DNA of 64,000 nt from Paractinoplanes ferrugineus (GCF_016862195.1 NZ_BOMM01000049.1:1-64000), one strand, 5' to 3'. Shown: positions 49,451-58,656, numbered from the stretch's first letter. Numbers and translations are program-made. Notes: a model not told the origin generated them from the letters alone.

Positions 49451-50377
49451 GTGCGTACGCGAATCTGGGTTCTGGCTGTGGCGGCTGCGGGAATCCTGGG
49501 AGGTGCCGGATTGGTCGGCATGGGCATGACCCACAAGTCCGGTGACGGCGCCAAGTCGTTGGCGGGCACCTTCCTGGACTCCTCGGCATCGAGTCAGGCC
49601 GCACCGACGTCCCCCACGCCCACCGGGCCCTCGCCGGAGGAACTGGCCCGGCAGGAGCAGGAGAAGAAGACGAAGGCACTCGACGCGGCTCTGAAGAAGT
49701 ACGCCGCGACCGTGCCCGAGTTCTCGGTGGCGGTCTTCGACAAGAAGACCGGCCACCGATACTCCTATCGGGGCACCGAGAAATACGAGACGGCCAGTGT
49801 CGTCAAGGTCCAGGTGCTCGCCTGCCTGCTGCTGACCGCGCAGGACAAGAAACGCGACCTCACCTCGACCGAGTTGTCGCTGGCCAAGCGCATGATCCGG
49901 CTGAGTGACAACGACGCGACCACGTCCCTGTTCACGTCGCTGGGCCGGCAGTCCGCGATCAGCCGGTGCAACAAGCGGCTCGGGCTGACCCAGACCACGG
50001 TCAACAGCGCGTGGGGCCTGACCAAGACCACCGTCGACGACCAGGTGAAGCTGCTCGGCGCGCTGGTGGACCCGAAAGGCCCGCTCGACACCGCTTCGCG
50101 CAAGCTGGCCCACACCCTGATGAGCACGGTCGACCAGGCGCAGGACTGGGGGGTGCCGGCGGCCGCCCTGACCGGCGAGTCGTTCACGGTGAAGAACGGC
50201 TGGCTGCCGCGCTCGACCGAGGGCAACCGCTGGATCATCAACACGGTCGGCCGGATCACCGACGGCGACACCGACGTCTCGATCGCGGTGCTCTCGCACA
50301 ACCACGCCTCGATGTCCGGCGGCATCTCGGTGGTGGAGAAGGTCGCCAAGATGACCAGGCAACACCTGAAATACTAG
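49451..50377 (+). CDS. Exported penicillin-recognising serine hydrolase (class A beta-lactamase fold)
   Basis: A 308-residue exported protein with a signal/anchor (WVLAVAAAGILGGAGLVGMG), a Ser/Pro/Thr linker, and a beta-lactamase-like domain. The active-site SxxK is TASVVKVQ (Ser116, Lys119), the SDN loop is LSDNDATTS and the KTG-equivalent is VKNGWLP. The Glu of class A omega-loops is not evident, so strong beta-lactamase activity is doubtful; a peptidoglycan or peptide hydrolase is as likely. It begins with GTG. It overlaps the DedA gene by 4 bp at its 3' end. Confidence 0.85.
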   Translation: MRTRIWVLAVAAAGILGGAGLVGMGMTHKSGDGAKSLAGTFLDSSASSQAAPTSPTPTGPSPEELARQEQEKKTKALDAALKKYAATVPEFSVAVFDKKTGHRYSYRGTEKYETASVVKVQVLACLLLTAQDKKRDLTSTELSLAKRMIRLSDNDATTSLFTSLGRQSAISRCNKRLGLTQTTVNSAWGLTKTTVDDQVKLLGALVDPKGPLDTASRKLAHTLMSTVDQAQDWGVPAAALTGESFTVKNGWLPRSTEGNRWIINTVGRITDGDTDVSIAVLSHNHASMSGGISVVEKVAKMTRQHLKY

Positions 50378-50970
50378 GCCTCGGCTTCCGAGGCGGAAGC
50401 CGGCGAAGCGGAGGGCGGGTGGCGTTTCTGCCACCACGAGATCGTCTGGTTGACGACCAGGATCAGGATGACGGCGGCGACCACACCCTGCCACGGCTGC
50501 GGGAAGACCGAGCCGCCGACCACCCCGATCATCGCGTAGACGACCGCCCACAGGGCGCAGGCCGGCAGGTTGGCCAGCACGAAGGTGCGCCACGCCAGGC
50601 CCAGGAAGGCCGCCGCCAGCAGCACCGGCACCCGGCCGCCCGGGATCAGCCGGGACACCAGCAGCACCGGCAGCGGGTTGCGTTCCAGACGCCCCTTGAC
50701 CGTGGCCAGGTGCTCCTCGTCGCGCAGCCAGCGCAGCCGGCGGGCCAGCTTCTCTCCGCCGAGCCGGCACATCGCGTACATCACGAGGTCGCCGACATAG
50801 GCGCCGGCCGCGCCGAAGGCGATGGTCAGCAGGATCGTCAGCGGGTGGTGTTCGTGGAAGGCCAGGGTCGCGGCGCCGCTCACCGCGGCCCCGGTCGGCA
50901 CCACCGGGATGACGGCCCCGAAGGCGACCACCCCGAAGAGCCAGAACAGCGCTCCGACGTACGCGATCAC
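50374..50970 (-). CDS. DedA-family membrane protein
   Basis: A 198-residue DedA/SNARE-associated membrane protein starting at GTG, overlapping the metallo-hydrolase stop by 4 bp (GTGA). Conserved DedA features are FGAVIPVVPTGAAVSGAATL, GAAGAYVGDLVMYAMCRLGG, and SRLIPGGRVPVLLAAAFLGLAWRTF. DedA proteins act as lipid flippases for undecaprenyl phosphate or phospholipids and influence membrane potential. Four to five membrane helices are predicted. The linked MBL and DUF1990 genes form a three-gene operon. Confidence 0.9.
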   Translation of the reverse strand: MIAYVGALFWLFGVVAFGAVIPVVPTGAAVSGAATLAFHEHHPLTILLTIAFGAAGAYVGDLVMYAMCRLGGEKLARRLRWLRDEEHLATVKGRLERNPLPVLLVSRLIPGGRVPVLLAAAFLGLAWRTFVLANLPACALWAVVYAMIGVVGGSVFPQPWQGVVAAVILILVVNQTISWWQKRHPPSASPASASEAEA

Positions 50971-51734
50971 TCGCCCCGCCCGACGTCCAGCGTCTCGCCC
51001 TGGGTCAGCACCCGCACCCGCACGTCGGCCCCGGCCAGCTCGGCGAAACGCGTGCCCGGCTCGTGGAACATGTGCGGGCGGATCCGGCCCATGCCGATCG
51101 GCCACAGCGTGCCGTAGTGCACCGGCACCGCCCACGCCGCCTTGACCCGGCGCACGGCCTCGGCCGCGTCGGCGGCGTCGAGGTGGCCGTGCGAGCCGAG
51201 CGACGGCCCCCAGCCGCCGACCGGGACGAGAGCCAGGTCGATCGGGCCGATGTCGCTCATCTCGTCGAACAGCCCGGTGTCGCCGGCGTGCCAGGTGCGG
51301 GCGGCGCCCTCGACGACGAAGCCGATCGCCAGGGCGCGCTCCCGGGTCCACGGGCCACGGCCGCCGTCGTGGGCGGCCTTGACCGCGCGCACCCGCAGGG
51401 CGCCGACCTCGATCTCCGCGCCGGGGGCCAGCTCCACGCAGCGGCGGGCGAAGCCGGGGCCGAGCGTCTTGCGGACGAAGGCCGCCGCGCCGGGCGGGAC
51501 GATCAGTCGCGGGGAGCCGGGCACCATCCGCAACGACGCCAGGTGGAAGTGATCGGCGTGCAGGTGGGACAGGAGCACGGCGTCGGGCGCGGCGGGCAAC
51601 CGCGGGTTCGGGCCGGCCACCCGGCGCAGGTGGGCGACGCGTCCGGTCAGCACCGGGTCGGTGAGCAGCGTGGTGCCGGAGTCGGCGAGCCAGACCGTGC
51701 TGTGCCCCCACCAGGTGACCGACGTCGTGCTCAC
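50967..51734 (-). CDS. Metallo-beta-lactamase-fold hydrolase (UlaG-like)
   Basis: A 255-residue MBL-fold protein, with H-x-H-x-D-H in LSHLHADHFHLASLR, a third ligand histidine region AAHDGG and DTGLFDEM, giving two metal sites. Start TTSVTWWGHSTVWLADSGTT and end VPVHYGTLWPIG resemble UlaG/RomA-type lactonases and phospholipid hydrolases. GTG start, overlapped by the stop of the DUF1990 gene and overlapping the DedA start. Substrate unknown; with DedA and DUF1990 a membrane-lipid role is possible. Confidence 0.88.
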   Translation of the reverse strand: MSTTSVTWWGHSTVWLADSGTTLLTDPVLTGRVAHLRRVAGPNPRLPAAPDAVLLSHLHADHFHLASLRMVPGSPRLIVPPGAAAFVRKTLGPGFARRCVELAPGAEIEVGALRVRAVKAAHDGGRGPWTRERALAIGFVVEGAARTWHAGDTGLFDEMSDIGPIDLALVPVGGWGPSLGSHGHLDAADAAEAVRRVKAAWAVPVHYGTLWPIGMGRIRPHMFHEPGTRFAELAGADVRVRVLTQGETLDVGRGE

Positions 51735-52231
51735 GTACTCACCGTACAGAGCCGTTTCAGGGCTCGGCCGCACAGCCGGGCGTACGCCTGCTGGACCACT
51801 ACCGCGAACGGGCCGGCCAGGCGCATCGGCAGGCGGGCCGGTCGGCTGTAGGCGAGCACCCGGAACCACACCCGGTCGAGGTCGTCGCGCTCCACGAGGA
51901 AGGCTTCCTCACCGGAGGCCTGGTGACCCGGGAGTGTCCCGTACCCCCATCCGGTTCTTTTTTCTGATTTTTCACTCCAGACCACCTCGCAGGGGACGCC
52001 AACCGGGCCGACGCCGACGGTAAGCCGGACGCCGGCCGAGGCTGCCGGGGCGGTGGCGACGATCCGCGCGCCCATCTTCCGGTGCATCCGGAAGGTCAGG
52101 ACCGCGTCGCCCGCCGCCGCGTAGAGCTCGGCGCCGCTGCCCAGGAAGGTCCGATAGGACAAATGCCGGAAACCCGGGGGAAGTTCACCGGTCTGGGTAC
52201 CCCCGACGGGGGAGTAGGTCACATCAGTCAC
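51731..52231 (-). CDS. DUF1990-family protein
   Basis: A 166-residue beta-rich protein of DUF1990. Typical are GFRHLSYRTFLGSGAELYAA, GVGPVGVPCEVVWSE, GWGYGTLPGHQASGEEAFLVE and DDLDRVWFRVLAYSRPARLP. No catalytic activity is known. I chose the GTG at 52231; a start 33 bp earlier is possible. Its stop overlaps the MBL start by 4 bp, and it is divergent from the DagK gene over 53 bp. Confidence 0.85.
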   Translation of the reverse strand: MTDVTYSPVGGTQTGELPPGFRHLSYRTFLGSGAELYAAAGDAVLTFRMHRKMGARIVATAPAASAGVRLTVGVGPVGVPCEVVWSEKSEKRTGWGYGTLPGHQASGEEAFLVERDDLDRVWFRVLAYSRPARLPMRLAGPFAVVVQQAYARLCGRALKRLCTVST

Positions 52232-52284
52232 CCCCGCATGATTCCCGAGTCGCCGCGCTCCCATGCTTCCGGCACACTGTCGGC

Positions 52285-53238
52285 GTGACAGGTCCCAGCA
52301 GTGCCGTCGTGGTCAATCCGACGAAGGTGCCCGATATGGATGAGCTGCGCGGCACCATCGAGCGGGGTCTGTCCCAAAAGGGCTGGCCCACGCCGAAGTG
52401 GTACGAGACCACCGCCGAGGATCCCGGCCGCGGGCAGGCCGAGCAGGCCGTCCGCGAGGGCGCCGAGCTGGTCTTCGCCTGCGGCGGCGACGGCACGGTG
52501 ATGGCGGTGGTGACCGCGCTGGCCGGCTCCGACGTCGCGATGGCGGTGCTGCCGGCCGGCACCGGCAACCTGCTCGCCGCCAACCTCGGCCTGGCCGGTG
52601 ACCCGGCGACCGGGGTGCAGGTGGCGCTCGACGGCGGACGCCGCCGCATCGACGTCGGCATGGTCGACGAGCACTGCTTCGCGGTGATGGCCGGCATGGG
52701 CTTCGACGCGCAGATGCTCGCGGGCACGTCGGAAAAGGCCAAGAAGACGATCGGCTGGCTCGCGTACGTCGTGGGCGCCGCCCGGCACCTGCGCGATCGC
52801 CCGATGCGGGCCCGGGTCGTGCTCGACGGCAAGCGCAGCCTGGCGCGCCGTCCACGCACCGTGATCGTCGGCAACGTGGGACGCCTGCAGGGCGGGGTGC
52901 GGCTGCTGCAGCGCGCCGACCCCGCCGACGGCAAGCTCGACGTGGCCATCCTCAGCCCGAACAGCCTGGCGCACTGGGCTCGACTGTCCTGGGCGGTGCT
53001 GCGCCGGCAGGACCGGGTGCCGCTGATGGAGACGTACACCGCCGAGCGCATCGAGATCCACACCCGTCGTCCGGAGCCGAGGCAGCTCGACGGCGACCTC
53101 ATCGAGCCGGGCCGGGTCCTGAAGATCAGCGTCAAGCCCGGGGCGCTCCTGCTCTGCGTGCCCCTTCCGGACGGCGATCCCGACCTCGCGTACGACGTGA
53201 GCGTCGCCGAACGCAACGCCGAAAGCATCCGCGAGTGA
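52285..53238 (+). CDS. Diacylglycerol/lipid kinase (DagK family)
   Basis: A 317-residue DAGK-catalytic-domain lipid kinase starting at GTG. The nucleotide motif is FACGGDGTVMAVVTAL, followed by LPAGTGNLLAANLGL, and the second domain has KLDVAILSPNSLAHW and an aspartate in RQLDGDLIEPGRVLKI. It would phosphorylate diacylglycerol, sphingoid or another lipid. First of a rightward series of four genes: it overlaps the YihY gene by 4 bp. Partners in the operon (PAP2 phosphatases) could reverse its reaction. Confidence 0.9.
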   Translation: MTGPSSAVVVNPTKVPDMDELRGTIERGLSQKGWPTPKWYETTAEDPGRGQAEQAVREGAELVFACGGDGTVMAVVTALAGSDVAMAVLPAGTGNLLAANLGLAGDPATGVQVALDGGRRRIDVGMVDEHCFAVMAGMGFDAQMLAGTSEKAKKTIGWLAYVVGAARHLRDRPMRARVVLDGKRSLARRPRTVIVGNVGRLQGGVRLLQRADPADGKLDVAILSPNSLAHWARLSWAVLRRQDRVPLMETYTAERIEIHTRRPEPRQLDGDLIEPGRVLKISVKPGALLLCVPLPDGDPDLAYDVSVAERNAESIRE

Positions 53239-54245
53239 GCTCGACCGTGCCGGTCCCCGAGACCCGCGACATGAGCGGGGACGAACTGTCGGCCGACGAC
53301 GCCTGGCTGGCCCTGCGCCGCTACGGCCGATGGCCGCTGGTCCGGGACGCGTTCATCCGATTCCGCTACGGCGACGGCTTCAGCCACGCCCGCGCGTTCG
53401 CGTTCCAGCTGTGCCTGGCCGCGGTGCCGTTCATGATCGCGGTCGCCGGCCTCGCCGCCGACCTGGGCGCCGAGACCCCGGGCCAGGTCGTCGCCGACAC
53501 GATCGCCTCGATCACCCCCGGCCCGAGCGAGAGCCTGGTCCGCGAACTGCTCTCGGACACCGAACGCAGCCGGGACGCCGGCGAGGTCGCGCTGACCCTG
53601 GGTCTGATCACCGGCCTGATCGCGCTGACCACCGCGATGGCCCAGATCGAGCGCGGCGCCAATCGCATCTACGGTGTCGAGCGCGACCGGCCGGCCCTGG
53701 CCAAATACCTGCGTTCGGTGGTCCTGGCGCTGCTCGCCGGCCTGCCCGCGCTGCTCGGCTTCCTGCTGCTGGTGGCGGGCCGGCCGTTCGGGGAATCGGC
53801 GGAGAAACACTGGGGCTGGGCCGGCCACCTGCGGGTGGCCTGGGACGTGGTGCGCTGGCCGATCAGCCTGGTCCTGATCGTGGTCGCGGTCGGCCTGATC
53901 TTCCGGTACGCCCCCCGCCGCCACCAGCCCGCCCTGTCCTGGCTGCTGTTCGGGGCCGTGGTGTCGACGATCCTGTGGTGGCTGGTCAGCCTCGGCCTGG
54001 CCGGTTACGTGCGGATCAGCGGCGGCTTCGGCGGCACCTACGGTCCGCTGACCGGCATCATCGCCCTGCTGCTGTGGGCCAACCTGACCGGCATCGCGCT
54101 GTTCCTCGGCCTGGCCTTCGCCGCTCAGCTCGAGGCCCAGCGGGTGGGCGTGAAACGGCCGGCCAAACAGGACAGCTGGAAGCCGGGCCAGACCGGCGAG
54201 ATCCCCCGCGCCCGGGGGCCCAGGAAGCGGTTCAAGTCGGTGTAG
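53235..54245 (+). CDS. YihY/BrkB-family membrane protein
   Basis: A 336-residue YihY/virulence factor BrkB protein with six to eight membrane helices. Family marks are FSHARAFAFQLCLAAVPFMIAV, LTTAMAQIERGANRIYGVERDR, GTYGPLTGIIALLLWANLTG and a basic cytoplasmic tail with RARGPRKRFK. Members may flip lipids or support envelope stability, unproven. It starts at GTG inside the end of the kinase gene and the tandem PAP2 gene follows after 30 bp. Confidence 0.9.
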   Translation: MSSTVPVPETRDMSGDELSADDAWLALRRYGRWPLVRDAFIRFRYGDGFSHARAFAFQLCLAAVPFMIAVAGLAADLGAETPGQVVADTIASITPGPSESLVRELLSDTERSRDAGEVALTLGLITGLIALTTAMAQIERGANRIYGVERDRPALAKYLRSVVLALLAGLPALLGFLLLVAGRPFGESAEKHWGWAGHLRVAWDVVRWPISLVLIVVAVGLIFRYAPRRHQPALSWLLFGAVVSTILWWLVSLGLAGYVRISGGFGGTYGPLTGIIALLLWANLTGIALFLGLAFAAQLEAQRVGVKRPAKQDSWKPGQTGEIPRARGPRKRFKSV

Positions 54246-54275
54246 CGATCGAGCGCTTCGGGTACCTGCTCGCCC

Positions 54276-55733
54276 ATGACCGTCGACGACAACCAGATGG
54301 CGGAACGGACCGGCTGGGCGCCGCTCCGGCACTTCGCCGAACGCAGCGTCCTCGGCCTGCTCGCCGTGGTGGCGGCCGGCCTCGGCTTCGGCACCCTGCT
54401 TCTGCTGGTGCGTTACCGGTGGACCCCGCTGCAACGCCTCGACCAGTCCATCGCGGACGGGCTGAACGGCCTGGTCGCCCCGCATTCGTGGGCGGTCGCG
54501 GCGCTCAAGGGCGTTTCCACGGCGGGCGGGCCGGGCTGGCTGATCCCGCTGGTCGTCGTCATGGTCGTGCTGCTGCTGATCCGGCGGCTGCCCCGGCTCG
54601 CGATCTACCTCGGCGTCACCGGGCTCGGCGCGCTGCTGCTCGACCCGGCACTCAAGGCGCTTGTCGGGCGGGTCCGGCCGGTGGTCGCCGACCCGATCGC
54701 GTACGGCGGTGGCGCCAGCTTCCCGAGCGGGCACACCCTCGGCTCGACGATCGTCTACGGCAGCCTCACCCTGGTCTTCCTGTCGCTCGTCAAACGGCGG
54801 TGGCTGATCGGCGTCGCCGCCGTGGTGATCGTGGCGATCGGGCTCAGTCGCATCGCGCTCGGCGTGCACTTCCTCTCCGACGTACTCGCCGGTTGGCTTC
54901 TCGGGTTGGCCTGGATCAGCATCACCGCGTACGCCTTCCGGGTGTGGCGCCGCGAAGCGGGGCAGGCCGACCGGCCGCTGACCGAGGGTCTGGAACCGGA
55001 AGCCGCCACCGACCTCGCCCCGGCCCCCGCCGAGGAGGCGGTCCTGCCGCACCCGTGGGCGAAGGGCGCCGAGATCCTTGTCGGATGGGCCCTCACGTTC
55101 GGTCTGCTGTGGGCCTTCGGCACCATGGTGACCAAGTGGAACCCGCCCTTCGACGACGGGGTGCCGCGCTGGCTGCAGACCTTCCGCACGGAGCGCCTGG
55201 ACTACCTGAGCTGGTTGTGGAGCAAGGCCGGCGACACCCACGCGATCCTGCTCATCTCGTTGATCTTCTGCCCGCTCGCGCTTGCCCTGTGGCGCCGGTG
55301 GCGGCCGGTGCTGTTCCTGGTGCTGGCCATGGTCGGCGAACTCACCCTGTTCCTGACCGCGGCCGCCGCGACCGGCCGGCCCCGGCCGGGGGTCGAGCAG
55401 ATGGACGGCCGGATGCCGACGTCGTCGTTCCCGTCCGGGCACATCGCCGCGACCATGTGCATGTGGGCGGCGATCGCCATCATCGTGCTGGGCCGCGTCA
55501 AGCACTGGTCGCGCTGGATCTTCGTGGCCCTGGCGGTGATCATGCCGGCCGGGGTGGCACTGTCCCGGATGTACCGCGGCATGCACCACCCGACCGACGT
55601 CGCCGGCGCCCTGCTGCTCACCGTGTGCTGGCTGTCGGTGCTGTGGTTCACGGTGCGTCCGAACGCCCACGCCGAGACGGTGACGGAGGCGCGGGAGGAA
55701 GCCCACGCCGTGGCCGAGCCGGTGGCCGCGTAG
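54276..55733 (+). CDS. Tandem PAP2-type lipid phosphatase (two domains)
   Basis: A 485-residue integral membrane protein with two complete PAP2 phosphatase domains in a row. Domain 1 (about 20-225) has KALVGRVRP, SFPSGHTLGS and SRIALGVHFLSDVLAG; domain 2 (about 270-470) has ATGRPRPGVEQMDG, SSFPSGHIAATM and SRMYRGMHHPTDVAGA. Both keep the KxxxxxxRP-, PSGH- and SRxxxxxHxxxD catalytic motifs, domain 1 with K and domain 2 with a shortened first motif. It would dephosphorylate phosphatidate or undecaprenyl pyrophosphate. A PAP2 duplication is unusual. It lies between YihY and the EEP gene. Confidence 0.9.
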   Translation: MTVDDNQMAERTGWAPLRHFAERSVLGLLAVVAAGLGFGTLLLLVRYRWTPLQRLDQSIADGLNGLVAPHSWAVAALKGVSTAGGPGWLIPLVVVMVVLLLIRRLPRLAIYLGVTGLGALLLDPALKALVGRVRPVVADPIAYGGGASFPSGHTLGSTIVYGSLTLVFLSLVKRRWLIGVAAVVIVAIGLSRIALGVHFLSDVLAGWLLGLAWISITAYAFRVWRREAGQADRPLTEGLEPEAATDLAPAPAEEAVLPHPWAKGAEILVGWALTFGLLWAFGTMVTKWNPPFDDGVPRWLQTFRTERLDYLSWLWSKAGDTHAILLISLIFCPLALALWRRWRPVLFLVLAMVGELTLFLTAAAATGRPRPGVEQMDGRMPTSSFPSGHIAATMCMWAAIAIIVLGRVKHWSRWIFVALAVIMPAGVALSRMYRGMHHPTDVAGALLLTVCWLSVLWFTVRPNAHAETVTEAREEAHAVAEPVAA

Positions 55734-55735
55734 CG

Positions 55736-56476
55736 ATGCGGCTGATCACCTGGAACATTCGAACCGGCGGCGGCGACCGGCTTCCCGCTCTCACCTCGGT
55801 GTTGCGGCGCTTCGCCCCGGATCTGCTGTGCCTGCAGGAGTTGCGTGGTTTCGATCAGGAGCGTCTCGCCCGTTTCGGCGCCCCGCTCGGATTGACCGGC
55901 GTTGTCGCCCGCTCCGTTTTCGGGCAGCCGGTAGCGGTGCTGTCACGAACCGAATTTGTTCGGAAAAAGTTGGTCAGGTGGCGCTTGCACCATGCCGCCG
56001 CGGCTTTGACCGTCGGCGATCTCACCCTGGTCAGCACCCACCTCAACCCGTTCTCCCCGGAACGGCGCCGTCGCGAGGCGACCTGGCTGGCCGCCCGATT
56101 CCACGCCGCCGGCCCACTGGTGCTGCTGGCCGGTGACCTCAACGGCCTCAGCCCGCACGAGCACCACTCCCTGGCCGGTCTTGACCCCCGCTACCACCGC
56201 CGCCACCTGCGCAGCGACGGCACGGTCGACACCCGCGGGCTGGCCGCCTTCGAGAGCGGCGGCCTCCTCGACCTGTGGCAGCGCGCCGGCACCGGCGACG
56301 GCCACACGGTGCCGACCACCGGGTTGGGCGGCGGCGAATTCGGCGCGATGCGCCTCGACTACGTCCTCGGCAACCCCGCGGTCGCCGAGCGAGTGCGGGA
56401 GCTGCGGGTTTTACGAGGGGACGAGACCGAGTACGCGTCGGACCACTACCCCCTGCTGGCCGAACTCGACCTGTGA
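55736..56476 (+). CDS. Endonuclease/exonuclease/phosphatase-family protein
   Basis: A 246-residue EEP-fold hydrolase. Motifs: ITWNIRTGGG, LLCLQELRGFD (Glu metal ligand), VSTHLNPFSPERRRREATWL, VLLAGDLNGLSPHE, MRLDYVLGN and YASDHYPLLAEL, a full catalytic set. Members include nucleases, sphingomyelinases and phosphoinositide phosphatases; no signal peptide is seen. Because it is two bases after a lipid-phosphatase gene and in an operon with a lipid kinase, a phospholipid or headgroup substrate is possible. Confidence 0.88.
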   Translation: MRLITWNIRTGGGDRLPALTSVLRRFAPDLLCLQELRGFDQERLARFGAPLGLTGVVARSVFGQPVAVLSRTEFVRKKLVRWRLHHAAAALTVGDLTLVSTHLNPFSPERRRREATWLAARFHAAGPLVLLAGDLNGLSPHEHHSLAGLDPRYHRRHLRSDGTVDTRGLAAFESGGLLDLWQRAGTGDGHTVPTTGLGGGEFGAMRLDYVLGNPAVAERVRELRVLRGDETEYASDHYPLLAELDL

Positions 56477-56499
56477 GGCCGGCCTCGGTCGCGCCGGGC

Positions 56500-58065
56500 T
56501 CAGGCCGGGTCGGCCACCACGCGGTCACGGCCGGCGCGCTTCGCGGCGTACAGGTTGCGGTCGGCCTGGGACAGCAGGGCCGCGACGGTGGTGCGGCCGT
56601 CGGGTGTGGTGGCCACGCCGATCGAGCTGGTCACCGGCAGCGAGCCGGTGATCGGCTGCCAGCCGTGCGTGCGGATGCGCAGGCGCAGCAGCTCGCACCG
56701 CTTCTGCGCCTCCGCCCCGTCGATGCCGGGGAAGATCAGCAGGAACTCCTCGCCACCCATCCGGGCCGCGATCACCGGGCCGCCCGCCGCCTCCTGCAGC
56801 AGCGTGCCGATGTGCTGCAGGACGGCGTCGCCGGTGGCGTGCGAGAGCGTGTCGTTGATCCGCTTGAAGTGGTCGAGGTCGGCGATCGCCACCGACACCG
56901 GGCTGCGCCTGGCGGCCGCCTCGGTGAGCAGGGCGGGCAGCCGCTCGTTGACGTACCGGCGGTTGTAGAGGCCGGTCAGCGCGTCCCGGTGGGCCATCTC
57001 CCGGAAGTGCTCGCTGGCCCGGCGCGCCTCGTTCGCCTCGAACACCGCTTGCAGGGCCCGGGCGCGCGCCTCCCGCTGGTTCGAGTGCAGGGCGGTGGCA
57101 TCGGCATGGAAGAGCAGATGCTCGGCGTACGCCTTCTCGAAGTCGCCCTGCGCGGCGTGCAGTGCCGCCTGCTCCTGCCGCGCCCGCGCCCGCAGTCGGC
57201 CGAGGCCGTTCGCCTCGCACTCGACGATCGCGCGGTCGAGCACGGCCTGCGCGGCGGTGAACCGCCCGGCCAGCCGGCGCGCCTCGGCCAGGGTCAGCAT
57301 GCACTCGGCGGCCGCGTCACCCTCGTTGACCGGGATGCCACCGCCGAGCACGCCGGCCAGCTTGCGCTCGACCGTCTCGTAATGGCCGCTCATCATCTCG
57401 ACCCGGGCGACCGTGTCGAGCTCGTTGGCGGCCAACGGCCGCCCCGACCGGATCGAGGCCACCTCCATCGCGCGGGCCAGGGCGCGGGCGGCGGGTTCAT
57501 CGCCATTCTCGTACGCCGTGTAGGTCATGTTGTTGAGCAGCACCACGGCCAGCTCGCCGTCGCCGATCTCCTCGGCGATCCGTAGCGCCTCCTTGGACCG
57601 CCGGGCGCCCTCCTCGATGGAGCCGCTGTCGTCGAGCGCCACCGCGAGCGTCATCAGATGCCGGGCCCGGATGCCGGGCGGCACGTCGTCAGTCAGGTTC
57701 GACAGGCACTGCACGCCGTGGGTGAGCGAATCCGAGATGTCGCCCACGAGACGGTAGAAGATCGACAATTCCCGGTGCGCCCGAGCCAGCACGAACGGGC
57801 TCTCGTGCGCCTCGGCCCACGCCCGCGCCTGATGCGCGATCCGGCCACCCTCGCCGATCCGGCCCTCCCGCAGCAGCACGTCGGCGCGCAACAGCGCGGC
57901 CCGCTGCACGGCCTCCTCGTCGCCCGCCGCGCGCGCCTGCTCCTCGATCTCCGCGGCCGGCCCGCGCACGTCGCGGAACCGGCTCACCCCATGCAGCTCG
58001 AGCCGGATGAGGGCAGCCGCAAAGGCCGCACGGACGTCATCGCGTTCCGCCGCCTTCGTCGTCAC
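56500..58065 (-). CDS. TPR-GGDEF diguanylate cyclase
   Basis: A 521-residue cytoplasmic protein. The first 340 residues are TPR-like helical hairpins (QRAALLRADVLLREGRIGEG and AAAECMLTLAEARRLAGRFT), then a short coiled coil (EANEARRASEHFREMA) and a GGDEF domain (about 355-520) with AHRDALTGLYNRRYVNERLP, ADLDHFKRINDTLSHATGD and MGGEEFLLIF at about residue 437. The active-site GGEEF is intact, so c-di-GMP synthesis is likely, controlled through the TPR part by a protein partner. There is no membrane segment. It starts at GTG. Confidence 0.9.
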   Translation of the reverse strand: MTTKAAERDDVRAAFAAALIRLELHGVSRFRDVRGPAAEIEEQARAAGDEEAVQRAALLRADVLLREGRIGEGGRIAHQARAWAEAHESPFVLARAHRELSIFYRLVGDISDSLTHGVQCLSNLTDDVPPGIRARHLMTLAVALDDSGSIEEGARRSKEALRIAEEIGDGELAVVLLNNMTYTAYENGDEPAARALARAMEVASIRSGRPLAANELDTVARVEMMSGHYETVERKLAGVLGGGIPVNEGDAAAECMLTLAEARRLAGRFTAAQAVLDRAIVECEANGLGRLRARARQEQAALHAAQGDFEKAYAEHLLFHADATALHSNQREARARALQAVFEANEARRASEHFREMAHRDALTGLYNRRYVNERLPALLTEAAARRSPVSVAIADLDHFKRINDTLSHATGDAVLQHIGTLLQEAAGGPVIAARMGGEEFLLIFPGIDGAEAQKRCELLRLRIRTHGWQPITGSLPVTSSIGVATTPDGRTTVAALLSQADRNLYAAKRAGRDRVVADPA

Positions 58066-58170
58066 ATCGCCTGCTTCCTGCCGGGGGCCGTGACGATTTA
58101 TCGTGCCGGTGGCCGGGAGCAGGCCCGGAGCAGAAAGGTTGCCGGCCGGTAGCAGTCTGCTGGGCTCCGC

Positions 58171-58635
58171 TCAAGCCCGGGCCACCAGGCCGTCGAGCCA
58201 CTGCTGGTGAAAAGTGACGAGGTTGTTGCGCAGCCGCGCGGCGAGCAGCGTGGGGACGGGTCCTGCTTGGACCTCCTCGGTCACGATCCGGCAGCCACCG
58301 TCGGTCGTCGGGTGGAGGGCCCAGCGGTGATAGCCCCGGGAACCACGGGCCGTCCCGCGCCACGCGAGCGTCCGGGACGGGACCAATTCCGTGATCGTGG
58401 TGGTGACGCGCACGCCGAGGGTCTTCCAACTGAACGTCAAGCCCAGCACGAGCTCGTCGCCCGGTGCTATTCCGCGCACCTCGGATGCATGGGGATACCA
58501 GGCCGGCCACTCGGCTGCTCGCACCAGTGCCGGCCACAGGTCACCGGCGGGGCGGACAGAGACGATCTCATTGTGCGCGAAGACCGGCGCTTGGTCGGGG
58601 TGAAAGGAGTCCGGCCATTCAGAAAATTCTGACAT
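58171..58635 (-). CDS. SRPBCC (START-like) family protein
   Basis: A 154-residue START/SRPBCC protein. Helix-grip features are NEIVSVRPAGDLWPALVRAA, EWPAWYPHASEVRG, LTFSWKTLGVRVTTTITELV and a long C-terminal helix TLLAARLRNNLVTFHQQWLD. It would bind a hydrophobic small molecule or act as a polyketide-cyclase-like enzyme. It is divergent from the TetR gene across two palindromes, and is very probably the target of that regulator. Confidence 0.88.
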   Translation of the reverse strand: MSEFSEWPDSFHPDQAPVFAHNEIVSVRPAGDLWPALVRAAEWPAWYPHASEVRGIAPGDELVLGLTFSWKTLGVRVTTTITELVPSRTLAWRGTARGSRGYHRWALHPTTDGGCRIVTEEVQAGPVPTLLAARLRNNLVTFHQQWLDGLVARA

Positions 58636-58656
58636 ATATCGCTTCCGATCGTGCTC

